From: a virus
Reading direction: 5' to 3' (one strand)
DNA length: 27,601 nt
Virus record (IMG/VR): IMGVR_UViG_3300008448_007198
Location: 1-27,601 of that record
The notes under the pieces were generated by a model. The model was not told the DNA's origin, ran no database searches, and worked only from the letters and a program-made list of their open reading frames with translations. The translations under genes and the position numbers were made by a program. Positions 13,890 to 20,764 of this stretch are shown one piece after another; position 1 is the first letter of the stretch, and every line of letters starts with the position of its first letter.

Positions 13890-14476
13890 AATATAGATCC
13901 TTAGAGTCTAAGATCCGAGATATCTTTGAAGCTAATCATATTGCTATGGGTGCTATTGAATCTGATCAGAACGATCAGATCGCTGTTGGTTCGTATACAA
14001 CAAAAGCATTCGAAGTATCTCCTCAAGCTCAGAAGCTTTATGCAGATCTTCCAAAAGATACAAATGCAGATGACGCTCAAACCGCAGCAGAGAACTTAGA
14101 TAAATTATTTGATATTGTTAAGGATGTGCACCATACCGGCAAAGCGACCGCGGCTCATATTGCTCGGGCTACAATGCATGGTGAGATCGTAATGAGACAT
14201 GCTGCTGGGATGAAGCTTGAAAAAGAACATGAGGCAATTGTAAAGGCTGCTATGGATTCGTTACATAGAGTGGCAGGCGAACATAAAAAAGAACTCAATC
14301 CAGATGATGATTACCATCCGGCAGATGACAAAAGATTTCACAACCCGCCAAAGGGATACACACCAGATCCTATTCCTGGGCCCCAAGGTGACAAAGATAT
14401 AGATAACCTAAAAAGATACCTTATTAAAAGGTCTCGTGCGGCAGAACGCAAAATTAAAATCATAGATGCAGACTAA
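13886..14476 (+). CDS. Putative head-associated helical protein (196 aa)
   Basis: The start at 13886 overlaps the Dps stop (ATGA); an AAGGG lies upstream at 13871-13875. An in-frame start at 13862 would sit inside Dps. The N-terminus MKYRSLESKIRDIFEANH contains I-F-E/A, a head-protease-like site after E15. The middle is helical with several His pairs (VKDVHHTGKATAAHIARATMHGEIVMRHAAG), and the tail is proline- and lysine-rich. No family recognised with confidence. A role in the prohead core or as an internal protein is inference from the motif and neighbours. Confidence 0.75.
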   Translation: MKYRSLESKIRDIFEANHIAMGAIESDQNDQIAVGSYTTKAFEVSPQAQKLYADLPKDTNADDAQTAAENLDKLFDIVKDVHHTGKATAAHIARATMHGEIVMRHAAGMKLEKEHEAIVKAAMDSLHRVAGEHKKELNPDDDYHPADDKRFHNPPKGYTPDPIPGPQGDKDIDNLKRYLIKRSRAAERKIKIIDAD

Positions 14477-14488
14477 AGGACTACCACA

Positions 14489-16696
14489 ATGTTTACAAAG
14501 AAACTCGAAGATCAATTTTCTGCCGACCTTCTGAACACCGTTCGTGGTGTTCTAGGCGAGGCAAAACACGACAAAGAATGTGAATGCGAAAAGTGTGAAA
14601 AAGAAGAAGAAGATGATGAAGACGAAGATGAAGAGAATGAAAAAGAAGATAAAAAGAAAGAGATGAAGGAAGGCAAAACCGGTCTCTGGGCAAATATCCA
14701 TGCAAAGCGCAAGAGAATCAAAGCCGGTTCTGGCGAGCGCATGCGTAAGCCTGGATCGAAGGGCGCTCCAACCGATGCTGACTTCAAGGCTGCTAGCGAA
14801 AGCGTAGAGATTGAAGAAGCTGAAAACAAGACTGGTCTGCCTAAGTCGACCGCTGAAAAGAACAAGCAACACATTGAAATTACATCTTTACTTGGTCACA
14901 AGCGTCGTGTTCCTGTTCATCCAACAAATACTTATAAGGCATTGAATCGCTATCGTAACGATCCTTCGACAAAGAGCGCTCGTATTGTTTCAGAAGAAAC
15001 CGAGCTTGAAGAAGGTAAGATGAAGGATCTAGTCACCAAGCACATGGATGCTGGTCACGACTATGAGACTGCTCTGAAGAAAGCTAAGAAACATTTAGAT
15101 GTTCCTTTCGATGGTCCTTATAGAAAGCCTGGAACTCGTAAAGATGAATATGGTAATGTTGTAAAGAACGTTGCTAAACATCTTGCTAGAAAAGCAATGG
15201 CTAAGGAAGAAATAGACCCTGATCTTGAAGATGAATTGAAAGCTACACGCCAGACAAAGAAGTCTGTTGCTGATGCTAAGAAAAAGTATGGCATGAAAGA
15301 AGATTCAGAACACACCAATTGCGGAACTCCGGAATGCTGCGGACAGTGTGATACAGCCGAGCAGATCGATGAGCTTTCGAAGAAGACTCTTGGATCCTAT
15401 GTAAAGAAAGCTAAGAAAGAATTAAGCTCTTCAGACTATCATGTTGGCCGGGCTGTTGGCGCTCGTGAAACAGGGGGCAAATCTAATTTTTCTCCAGAGC
15501 TTGAACGCAAGCTAGCTAACCGTGGTAAGAAACGCTATCATGGCATTGATAAAGCTGTTGATAAAATGATGACTAAGGAAGAAGCCGAGCAGATCGATGA
15601 GCTTTCAAAGAAGACTCTTAAGAATTATCTCAACAAGAGAAGCGTACAAACAACTCAGAGCAAATTGGTTGGAGCCAATCTTCGCCACGCAATGTCACAC
15701 GACGTTGGACTAAGAGGTACTAAGCCATTGATATCACCTGAGACAACCAAAGAGTTGGAAAAGGTTAGCAAACAAGCTCTTGATTTTTCAACTAAAAAGG
15801 GAAAGTCAATTGAGTTAGCAAGAAAAAAAATAGGAGTTGCTTCTGATTATAGAAAGAAACTTAAAGTTCCTGCAAATGAAGAAGTAGAGCAGATCGATGA
15901 GCTCTCGAAGGGAACGATGGGTCGTTATATTAATAAAGCTGCCGATCGCATGAGCACTCAAGGTGTTACTGCTGGTTTAAAAATTGCTGCTGATGAAAAG
16001 TCGAGCAAGAACTTTAAGAACATTGCTAAGCGCCAAAAGGGAGTTGCTACAGCAGTATCTAAGTTAACCAAGGAAGAGCAAGACTTTATCGATTCATTGA
16101 ATGACGTTGATCAGATCGACGAATTGTCAGGTGCAACACTCGGTTCTTACGTTGTTAAATCAAGAAAAGATGAAACAGATCGCCGCGAAGCTGGAATTAA
16201 GACGCGTGACGAGATTCGTAAGCAAACTGGTCTAAGAGTCGGCACTCCTATTGATCGCAAGCTATATAGCCCAACGGCTAGCCGTGGTGCAGGACAGAAG
16301 ATGGCAGTAAAGAAGCTTACTGGTCAAGCACGAGTGAATGCTAAGGAAGAAGTAGAGCTTGAAGAAGGTCGTGGTCGTCCTCCGAAAGAAGGTTCGGCAG
16401 CTTGGAAGGCTCGTCAAAATCAAGCTAATGATGATATGACAGCTCTTGGCGTACAACTTCGTAAAGCTAAATCAATGAACAAAAAAGTTCGTTTCATGAA
16501 TGGCAAAGAACACGAAGTTCATCCTAATCATGTAGATCGATTTGAAGATCATATGGCTGCTCGTAAGACTTCACAAGATAAGGGTGAATTTCAAAAGCAT
16601 GCTCATAAATCACATGAAGACTTCGTGAAGGCTGTTACCGCACCAGTTCCTAAAGTATCAAAAGATACTGGTGAGATTGTAAAATATAGGCATTGA
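14489..16696 (+). CDS. Large repeat protein with many head-protease-like sites (735 aa)
   Basis: AAAGGA (14475-14480) supports the start. The N-terminus has VLGEAK (cut-like site after E24), then CECEKCEKEE and a long Glu/Asp/Lys tract (about 32-60). Four repeats of QIDELS followed by T-x-G/N-x-Y-x-x-K begin at residues 292, 368, 468 and 542, each an I-D-E/L site. Further I-E-E/A and L-E-E/G sites occur near residues 108, 174 and 623. A cysteine-rich patch, CGTPECCGQC, precedes the first repeat. Such QIDELSKKT repeats occur in marine phage proteins, from memory. The whole resembles a scaffold-like or polyprotein precursor of internal head peptides; this is inference. Confidence 0.8.
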   Translation: MFTKKLEDQFSADLLNTVRGVLGEAKHDKECECEKCEKEEEDDEDEDEENEKEDKKKEMKEGKTGLWANIHAKRKRIKAGSGERMRKPGSKGAPTDADFKAASESVEIEEAENKTGLPKSTAEKNKQHIEITSLLGHKRRVPVHPTNTYKALNRYRNDPSTKSARIVSEETELEEGKMKDLVTKHMDAGHDYETALKKAKKHLDVPFDGPYRKPGTRKDEYGNVVKNVAKHLARKAMAKEEIDPDLEDELKATRQTKKSVADAKKKYGMKEDSEHTNCGTPECCGQCDTAEQIDELSKKTLGSYVKKAKKELSSSDYHVGRAVGARETGGKSNFSPELERKLANRGKKRYHGIDKAVDKMMTKEEAEQIDELSKKTLKNYLNKRSVQTTQSKLVGANLRHAMSHDVGLRGTKPLISPETTKELEKVSKQALDFSTKKGKSIELARKKIGVASDYRKKLKVPANEEVEQIDELSKGTMGRYINKAADRMSTQGVTAGLKIAADEKSSKNFKNIAKRQKGVATAVSKLTKEEQDFIDSLNDVDQIDELSGATLGSYVVKSRKDETDRREAGIKTRDEIRKQTGLRVGTPIDRKLYSPTASRGAGQKMAVKKLTGQARVNAKEEVELEEGRGRPPKEGSAAWKARQNQANDDMTALGVQLRKAKSMNKKVRFMNGKEHEVHPNHVDRFEDHMAARKTSQDKGEFQKHAHKSHEDFVKAVTAPVPKVSKDTGEIVKYRH
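15356..16160 (+). repeat. Four coding repeats of the QIDELSKKTLGSY type
   Basis: Copies start at 15356, 15584, 15884 and about 16106, spaced 74 to 100 codons. The first two share 36 bases (15356-15391 and 15584-15619) with a single silent difference. The later copies differ more at the DNA level but keep the peptide core. Confidence 0.85.
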
Positions 16697-16697
16697 C

Positions 16698-16820
16698 ATG
16701 AAAGAAAAACAGTTAGAAGAAGAAGTCTTAGACGAAAAGAGAAATAAGAAATATATTGATCTCTTTCATAAAAAGAGTTCTCGCTATTTAGATGATATGT
16801 TAACTACACAAAAAGAATAA
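16698..16820 (+). CDS. Small charged peptide (40 aa)
   Basis: This short frame begins one base after the stop of the repeat gene. It encodes a strongly charged, helical peptide (MKEKQLEEEVLDEKRNKKY) with no hydrophobic segment. VLDEKR contains another L-x-E site. No Shine-Dalgarno is obvious, so translation may rely on coupling to the upstream stop. Being short and low-complexity, it could be a chance frame, although its start position is suggestive. Function unknown. Confidence 0.45.
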   Translation: MKEKQLEEEVLDEKRNKKYIDLFHKKSSRYLDDMLTTQKE

Positions 16821-16849
16821 ATAAAAGAAAGCTTTTAGGAGGAAATAAA

Positions 16850-17713
16850 ATGGCTCAATGGGGCAATACAGACGACGCTGCAAACTCGGTCCTATGGGCC
16901 ACTACGCACGTTAATTTAACACCAAATACTACTAACCAAACTACATTGTTTGGAAATACAACTATTGGCGGGATTGTTCCTAACAGAGCAGTAGGTCAAT
17001 TTGGCTTAGATGCTACAGAAATTGGTGTTTCTGGTAATGCTGCTATTCAGCAGTATATTATTACCAGCAGCGGCTCAGGTTATGGTGCCAATGCTGCTGT
17101 AACTGTTGCAAACTCAGCAGGTGGTTCAAATACAGTTGCTGCTAACTCAACAGTTACACTCGGTCGTGTAACTGCAGTTACTGCTAATGTTACAATTGCT
17201 GGCTATAACACAGCATTAGGTGCACCTGCTGTTACAATCGCGGCACCAGTAGCAATCAATATTGTATCAAATACTGCTGGATTCAGCAACACTCTAGACA
17301 CCTTTATTGTATCTTCTGCAAACTCACGTTTCCAGGTTGGTGATCGCCTTTATTATGCAGTTCCAGCTGGTAATACTGCGATCGCTCCTCTTACTGCTAA
17401 CACATTTTATTATGTTCAAGCAGCAAATACAACAACTCTTAAACTTACAGCAACTCCAAATGGAACTCCTATTGATTTAACAGATACTCGCAACCTTTCT
17501 TCACCAGAAACACACACTATTGTTGGTGATACTGCAACAGCTGTAGCTGAACTTACTGAAGTTGGTTATACTAAGGGTGCAGCTCATACTGGTTGGGTAC
17601 TACGCACAGTAGGTAGTGGTGGCCGAGCCGGCCGGGTTCAGTATGAAACATTGGTTGCGTTTGGTGGTAACTTCTCGAATGACGCTGAAGATGTAATTCT
17701 ACCTGACGCTTAA
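16850..17713 (+). CDS. Virion structural protein (287 aa)
   Basis: A near-perfect AGGAGG (16838-16843) marks strong translation. The N-terminus (MAQWGNTDDAANSVLWA) and the C-terminal TGWVLRTVGSGGRAGRVQYE are conserved features of a structural protein I recall from many marine T4-like phages. The body is Ala-, Thr- and Asn-rich and beta-like, with no cysteines, suiting a repetitive virion surface. AATAAATA (16817-16824) could be a weak late box. The strong ribosome site implies high copy number, as for a decoration, tail or fibre protein; which one is not shown. Confidence 0.82.
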   Translation: MAQWGNTDDAANSVLWATTHVNLTPNTTNQTTLFGNTTIGGIVPNRAVGQFGLDATEIGVSGNAAIQQYIITSSGSGYGANAAVTVANSAGGSNTVAANSTVTLGRVTAVTANVTIAGYNTALGAPAVTIAAPVAINIVSNTAGFSNTLDTFIVSSANSRFQVGDRLYYAVPAGNTAIAPLTANTFYYVQAANTTTLKLTATPNGTPIDLTDTRNLSSPETHTIVGDTATAVAELTEVGYTKGAAHTGWVLRTVGSGGRAGRVQYETLVAFGGNFSNDAEDVILPDA

Positions 17714-17723
17714 GGAATAATAT

Positions 17724-17975
17724 ATGTCTGATCGTGCTAAAAAGATTACAGAACTGACATCAATTGGCACGGCCAACACGTCGATTGTTAGCGGAGACCT
17801 CTTCATTGTTGAGGACGTTTCCGCTAACACGACAAAGTCTGCTACATTATCCACGCTACGTAAAGCTATTGTACAAGGTCCCTATGCAGACGATACAGCA
17901 GCAAACACCGCGGGTGTTGCTCTAGGACAACTATACTATACTGTTGCGGGAGCTGTAAAAGTAAGAATTGTATAA
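17724..17975 (+). CDS. Small structural or fibre-associated protein (83 aa)
   Basis: AAGGAA (17712-17717) supports the ATG. KITELTSIGTANTSIVSGD and the C-terminal GPYADDTAANTAGVALGQLYY resemble short segments found in phage tail-fibre and structural proteins. The product is beta-rich, lacks cysteines and ends KVRIV, as do many phage structural modules. It lies 10 bases after the preceding structural gene and overlaps the next start (TAATG). It is probably a virion or fibre attachment component. Confidence 0.72.
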   Translation: MSDRAKKITELTSIGTANTSIVSGDLFIVEDVSANTTKSATLSTLRKAIVQGPYADDTAANTAGVALGQLYYTVAGAVKVRIV

Positions 17976-18364
17976 TGATTGATAAACTTGATGAAACAAA
18001 TTTTGTTATATATGCAGCGAAACATTATGATAACCCACAGTGTTTTGATACATTAGAATTTTATGAAGATTTAGCTAGATTTAAATATATCAAAAGATTA
18101 TTCAATAGATATGAAGAAGCTGGTGAATTAAAAGAAAGATTAGTACTTAATCATCTTACTATTCTTTATAATGTGTTTGGTGTTGCTGCTACTAGATTAC
18201 TATTTTTTAAACTCGATGGCTATTATCATATGTTGAAGCCGTTTGTTATTTTGCTTGGACAAATGCCAGATAGTATTCATGGAATTGGAATAGAAAACAA
18301 AACTATACGAAGTTCAGATATATCAATGGACTTAAATATCGTAGAAATACTGAGGAAGATTTAA
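17975..18364 (+). CDS. Conserved phage protein of unknown function (129 aa)
   Basis: The blocks NFVIYAAKHYDNPQC, FYEDLARFKYIKRLFNRYEE and ELKERLVLNHLTILYNVFG mark a compact family that I recall from T4-like and marine phages, where it has no known role. The protein is mostly helical and basic, with hydrophobic helices but no clear membrane anchor. It begins and ends in TAATG overlaps with its neighbours, so it is coupled into the structural operon. The conserved KxxxRLxxRYE helix suggests nucleic-acid or protein binding, which is inference. Confidence 0.78.
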   Translation: MIDKLDETNFVIYAAKHYDNPQCFDTLEFYEDLARFKYIKRLFNRYEEAGELKERLVLNHLTILYNVFGVAATRLLFFKLDGYYHMLKPFVILLGQMPDSIHGIGIENKTIRSSDISMDLNIVEILRKI

Positions 18365-18780
18365 TGCAAAAGGCGCTTGGTAAACACATTGGTACTGTAA
18401 ACGGTTATCATATTCATGATCTCGGTGCTAATACTCCACACAAAGACAAGAGGTTCTTAGCTTATCACAATGAGTATGCATTTATTAGTCATACAGCTCC
18501 TACTAAAACTGAAGTAGCTAAAAAATCTAAAGAACACAAAAAGAGTGAACCTGCTCCAAAGCGCACCGAACATGATGATTGGCGCGATAGTATGAAACAC
18601 CGTGTTCAGTCTGGCGAAATTCGTCGAGCAGTTATGAGTAAAAGACTTGGTGAAGAAGTTGCTGTGAATTCCGCAGGAGCTGGTAATGTTGCCGGACTTG
18701 GTGTAGGTCCACAGGGCGAACCGGGTGTGAAGAAAAAGAAAAAGAACATCATGACTTTCAGTAGATTTGCGAGAAAATAA
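18364..18780 (+). CDS. Phage protein with Gly-rich GPQGEPG tail (138 aa)
   Basis: The first 55 residues are alpha/beta-like (MQKALGKHIGTVNGYHIHD). A basic linker of Lys, Glu and Pro follows (about 55-75), then RLGEEVAVNSAGAGNVAG and GVGPQGEPGVKKKKK. The GNVAGLGVGPQGEPGV-type tail recurs in proteins of marine phage structural blocks, from memory. RLGEE is an L-x-E site and the last residues (MTFSRFARK) recall the F-x-x-F of the head-targeting motif. A late or virion role is probable; its function is unknown. Confidence 0.75.
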   Translation: MQKALGKHIGTVNGYHIHDLGANTPHKDKRFLAYHNEYAFISHTAPTKTEVAKKSKEHKKSEPAPKRTEHDDWRDSMKHRVQSGEIRRAVMSKRLGEEVAVNSAGAGNVAGLGVGPQGEPGVKKKKKNIMTFSRFARK

Positions 18781-18781
18781 T

Positions 18782-19297
18782 ATGTTTAGTTTGATTCCTT
18801 TTCCATATAAGCTGCTAGCGGGCGCTGCACTTATAATTGGTATTTTCTTTTATGGATATACTAAGGGATCTGCTCATGCTGAAACACAACTTGCTAGATA
18901 TGCTGCTAAAGCTAATGCACAAATCGCAGAGCTTGAAAAAAAGAATTCTCAAATTTCAAATAAAATACAAGTTGAATATGTTGATAGAGTTAACACAATT
19001 AGAGAGAAAGAATATGTATATCGCGACGTCGCTAAAAACTCTGTTCCTAGTCAGCACGATATGTCTAACGGCTGGGTGTACACGCACGATGCTAGTGCCA
19101 CTTCCAGTAATGCCGACCCCACCAGAGCTTCTGATGCGACCTCCTCAGGAATTAAAGACAATCAGATCCTCCTCACCGTCCTCACCAACTACTCAACCTG
19201 CTTGCAAAATAATCAACAACTTATTGGTTTGCAACGATGGGTCAACGACAGTAAGGCCGCAGTAGATAAAGCTGCTGAAGAAAAGAATAAAAAATGA
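18782..19297 (+). CDS. Rz: i-spanin (Rz-like inner-membrane lysis protein, 171 aa)
   Basis: I chose the ATG at 18782; an in-frame start at 18767 lies in the upstream gene. Residues about 10-27 form an N-terminal membrane anchor (LLAGAALIIGIFFYGYTKG), followed by a long charged periplasmic helix with coiled-coil character (AQIAELEKKNSQISNKIQ) and a C-terminal region with one cysteine (STCLQ). This is the topology of Rz: anchored in the inner membrane and bridging to Rz1. The overlapping second frame with a lipobox (19014-19265) strongly supports this. Its role is fusing inner and outer membranes in the last lysis step of a Gram-negative host. Confidence 0.88.
   Translation: MFSLIPFPYKLLAGAALIIGIFFYGYTKGSAHAETQLARYAAKANAQIAELEKKNSQISNKIQVEYVDRVNTIREKEYVYRDVAKNSVPSQHDMSNGWVYTHDASATSSNADPTRASDATSSGIKDNQILLTVLTNYSTCLQNNQQLIGLQRWVNDSKAAVDKAAEEKNKK
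19014..19265 (+). CDS. Rz1: Nested o-spanin lipoprotein (Rz1-like, 83 aa)
   Basis: This gene lies entirely inside Rz in another frame. It starts at the ATG at 19014 after a purine-rich AGAGAAAG. It has a short N-terminal region, a hydrophobic core (LKTLFLVSTICLTAGC) and a clear lipobox LTAGC with lipidated C22. The mature part is proline-rich (LPVMPTPPELLMRPPQE), typical of Rz1 outer-membrane lipoproteins. It carries C-terminal cysteines (QPACKIINNLLVC) that could form intermolecular disulphides. It pairs with the i-spanin for outer-membrane disruption. Confidence 0.9.
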   Translation: MYIATSLKTLFLVSTICLTAGCTRTMLVPLPVMPTPPELLMRPPQELKTIRSSSPSSPTTQPACKIINNLLVCNDGSTTVRPQ

Positions 19298-19521
19298 AAA
19301 AGTTTAAAGAATTTGATAAATCGAAGTCAGATGACTCAGAAGAAACTCCTTCCAGAGATAACATTGCTAACGTCATTGCAAATTCTTTGAATCGTCTCGG
19401 TGGAAAAGACGATTCTAAAACTATGCTTACATTAATTGCGGCTCTCGGTTTATTAAATACTAATAAAGATGGTCTTCCATTAAGTGTTGCTAGAAGACTT
19501 GCTACAACTATTAAGAAATAA
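19294..19521 (+). CDS. Small charged protein near the lysis genes (75 aa)
   Basis: The start overlaps the Rz stop (ATGA). The N-terminus MKKFKEFDKSKSDDSEE shows the F-K-x-F pattern of the head-targeting motif but lacks the I/L-x-E site, so I do not count it as one. The C-terminal half has a short hydrophobic helix (MLTLIAALGLLN) and a basic amphipathic end. No family recognised. Possible roles include a virion component or a lysis regulator; neither is shown. Confidence 0.68.
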   Translation: MKKFKEFDKSKSDDSEETPSRDNIANVIANSLNRLGGKDDSKTMLTLIAALGLLNTNKDGLPLSVARRLATTIKK

Positions 19522-19533
19522 TGGAGAACTATT

Positions 19534-19806
19534 ATGTGGCAGAAATTTATAAACTGGTTTAAAGTTTTTGATTTAAATAAAGACGATAGAGTTACAGCAG
19601 AAGATTTAGAGTTTGCAAAAGCAATTGCTGACAAGAATCTAAAAGAAGCAAATCAACTTATCAATGAAGCTAAAGTTAGCGCTAAAAGAGTTAAAGAAGA
19701 ACTTGTTGATGTCGGCAAATCAGTAAAAGAAGTTCTTAATCAGGCTGATGATATTATCGATGCTGCTAAAGGTAAAAAAAGACGCGGTAGGAAAAGCAAG
19801 CAATGA
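19534..19806 (+). CDS. Small protein with one EF-hand-like calcium loop (90 aa)
   Basis: TGGAGA (19522-19527) supports the start. Residues 13-24 (DLNKDDRVTAED) fit an EF-hand loop: D13, N15, D17, R19 by backbone, T21 and D24 as ligands. The flanks, WQKFINWFKVF before and LEFAKAIAD after, are helical. A long charged coiled coil follows and a basic KKRRGRKSKQ tail ends it. I recall EF-hand proteins of this kind in other T4-like phages. Calcium binding is a prediction from the loop alone. The role is unknown; it is coupled (ATGA) to the next membrane protein. Confidence 0.75.
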   Translation: MWQKFINWFKVFDLNKDDRVTAEDLEFAKAIADKNLKEANQLINEAKVSAKRVKEELVDVGKSVKEVLNQADDIIDAAKGKKRRGRKSKQ

Positions 19807-20234
19807 GATTATTAAATTTTTTCTCAATACCAAAAGAAATTGATACATTACAAGAACTCGAAATTGAAAAAGGAAGAGTTCAATTAATGATCATGAAAAT
19901 AGCCGCGATTTCGCTTGGCTTTATCATGACGTCAGTTGTACTGATGATGTTAGTCGGTCTTTTCATGCCAAACAACGTTATCGATAACAATGAGATTTTC
20001 AAAATAATCGGTCCTGCATTTTCCACAATTGTCGGAGCTTTTGTCGGAGCTTTTGCTACAATGATGGGAATGAAGATCTATGATTTTGATCCTAATGTTA
20101 AATCACAAGAAATGGGCAAAACAGATTATAAATCTATAGCGGAAGCAGATTCACTAAAAATAAGTGATGATATTAGAATGTTAGAAGCTATAAACAAATA
20201 TCGTAATTCAGATGAAGATCTGGGTCCATTTTAA
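19803..20234 (+). CDS. Two-helix membrane protein, holin candidate (143 aa)
   Basis: The ATGA start overlap couples it to the EF-hand gene. Hydrophobic segments at about 32-54 (IAAISLGFIMTSVVLMMLVGLFM) and 66-90 (GPAFSTIVGAFVGAFATMMG) are joined by a short polar turn. The cytoplasmic N-terminus is acidic and helical and the C-terminal 50 residues are charged. Size and helices suit a class II-like holin, and the gene is next to the spanins. No endolysin is nearby and no known holin family is recognised, so it might instead be another membrane protein of the late region. Confidence 0.7.
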   Translation: MRLLNFFSIPKEIDTLQELEIEKGRVQLMIMKIAAISLGFIMTSVVLMMLVGLFMPNNVIDNNEIFKIIGPAFSTIVGAFVGAFATMMGMKIYDFDPNVKSQEMGKTDYKSIAEADSLKISDDIRMLEAINKYRNSDEDLGPF

Positions 20235-20689
20235 TGAGTGATATTAATGAAATAACCAATCTTGTTAAAGATATAGCAGTTATTAGTTCTTTAGTAGACA
20301 GATTAGATACTACTATTGATAAGCTAACAGTTATTTCTAGTAGTGTATCAAGTTTGTTAGCAGTACATGAAGCCAAACTTGATGCACATGAACTTACAAC
20401 TAAGAGCTTAATTGAAACTGTAGAAATAAGAAGAATGGAAACAGAAGATAAATTGGAATCGATTCAAGAGCGCATTTTTTTAGGAGAACGTCAATTTTCA
20501 GAGAAAATTGATGATCAATATGATGAGATCATGAAAGAAATTAAAGAAATGAGAGTAGAAGGCAATCTGTGGCGCAACGGTTTCAGTGAAAGAATTGCTA
20601 CTATAGAAAAATGGCAATGGATTGTTGTTGGTGGCTCTACTGTAATTGGTAGCATTCTTGCTCTTATTCCATGGGATAAATTATTCTAA
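20234..20689 (+). CDS. Coiled-coil protein with C-terminal membrane anchor (151 aa)
   Basis: The start overlaps the previous stop (TAATG). The first 120 residues form long amphipathic helices with heptad-like spacing (ELTTKSLIETVEIRRMETED), ending in a hydrophobic, glycine-rich C-terminal segment of about 127-151 (WIVVGGSTVIGSILALIP). This tail-anchored layout resembles XhlA-type proteins, which act with holins. With the two-helix neighbour it could form a lysis pair, but the assignment rests on topology only. Confidence 0.7.
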   Translation: MSDINEITNLVKDIAVISSLVDRLDTTIDKLTVISSSVSSLLAVHEAKLDAHELTTKSLIETVEIRRMETEDKLESIQERIFLGERQFSEKIDDQYDEIMKEIKEMRVEGNLWRNGFSERIATIEKWQWIVVGGSTVIGSILALIPWDKLF

Positions 20690-20705
20690 TTACAACATTT
20701 TTTTG

Positions 20706-20733
20706 TGTACTTATTTTCCAATCTTGATATAAT
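20706..20733 (+). promoter_or_regulatory. Promoter upstream of the primase gene
   Basis: The -35-like box is TGTACT (20706-20711), followed by a 16-base spacer and a perfect TATAAT (20728-20733). Start near 20740. TGATAT (20725-20730) and ATATCA (20738-20743) form a small inverted repeat across the -10. It marks the change from the lysis to the replication block. Confidence 0.62.
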
Positions 20734-20764
20734 GATAATATCAGATTTGGAGTAGTACATTATA

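Noticed and set aside
14512-14874. - strand serine-rich frames opposite the acidic tract of the repeat gene
   Set aside because: They arise from the reverse complement of Glu/Asp codons and have low-complexity sequence.
15356-16160. Possible CRISPR-like or regulatory DNA repeat array
   Set aside because: The repeats are in frame, spaced 74-100 codons apart and conserved at the protein level, so they are coding repeats.
19294-19521. Capsid-targeting motif in MKKFKEFDKSK
   Set aside because: It has F-K-x-F but no I/L-x-E cut site, so it does not meet the rule.
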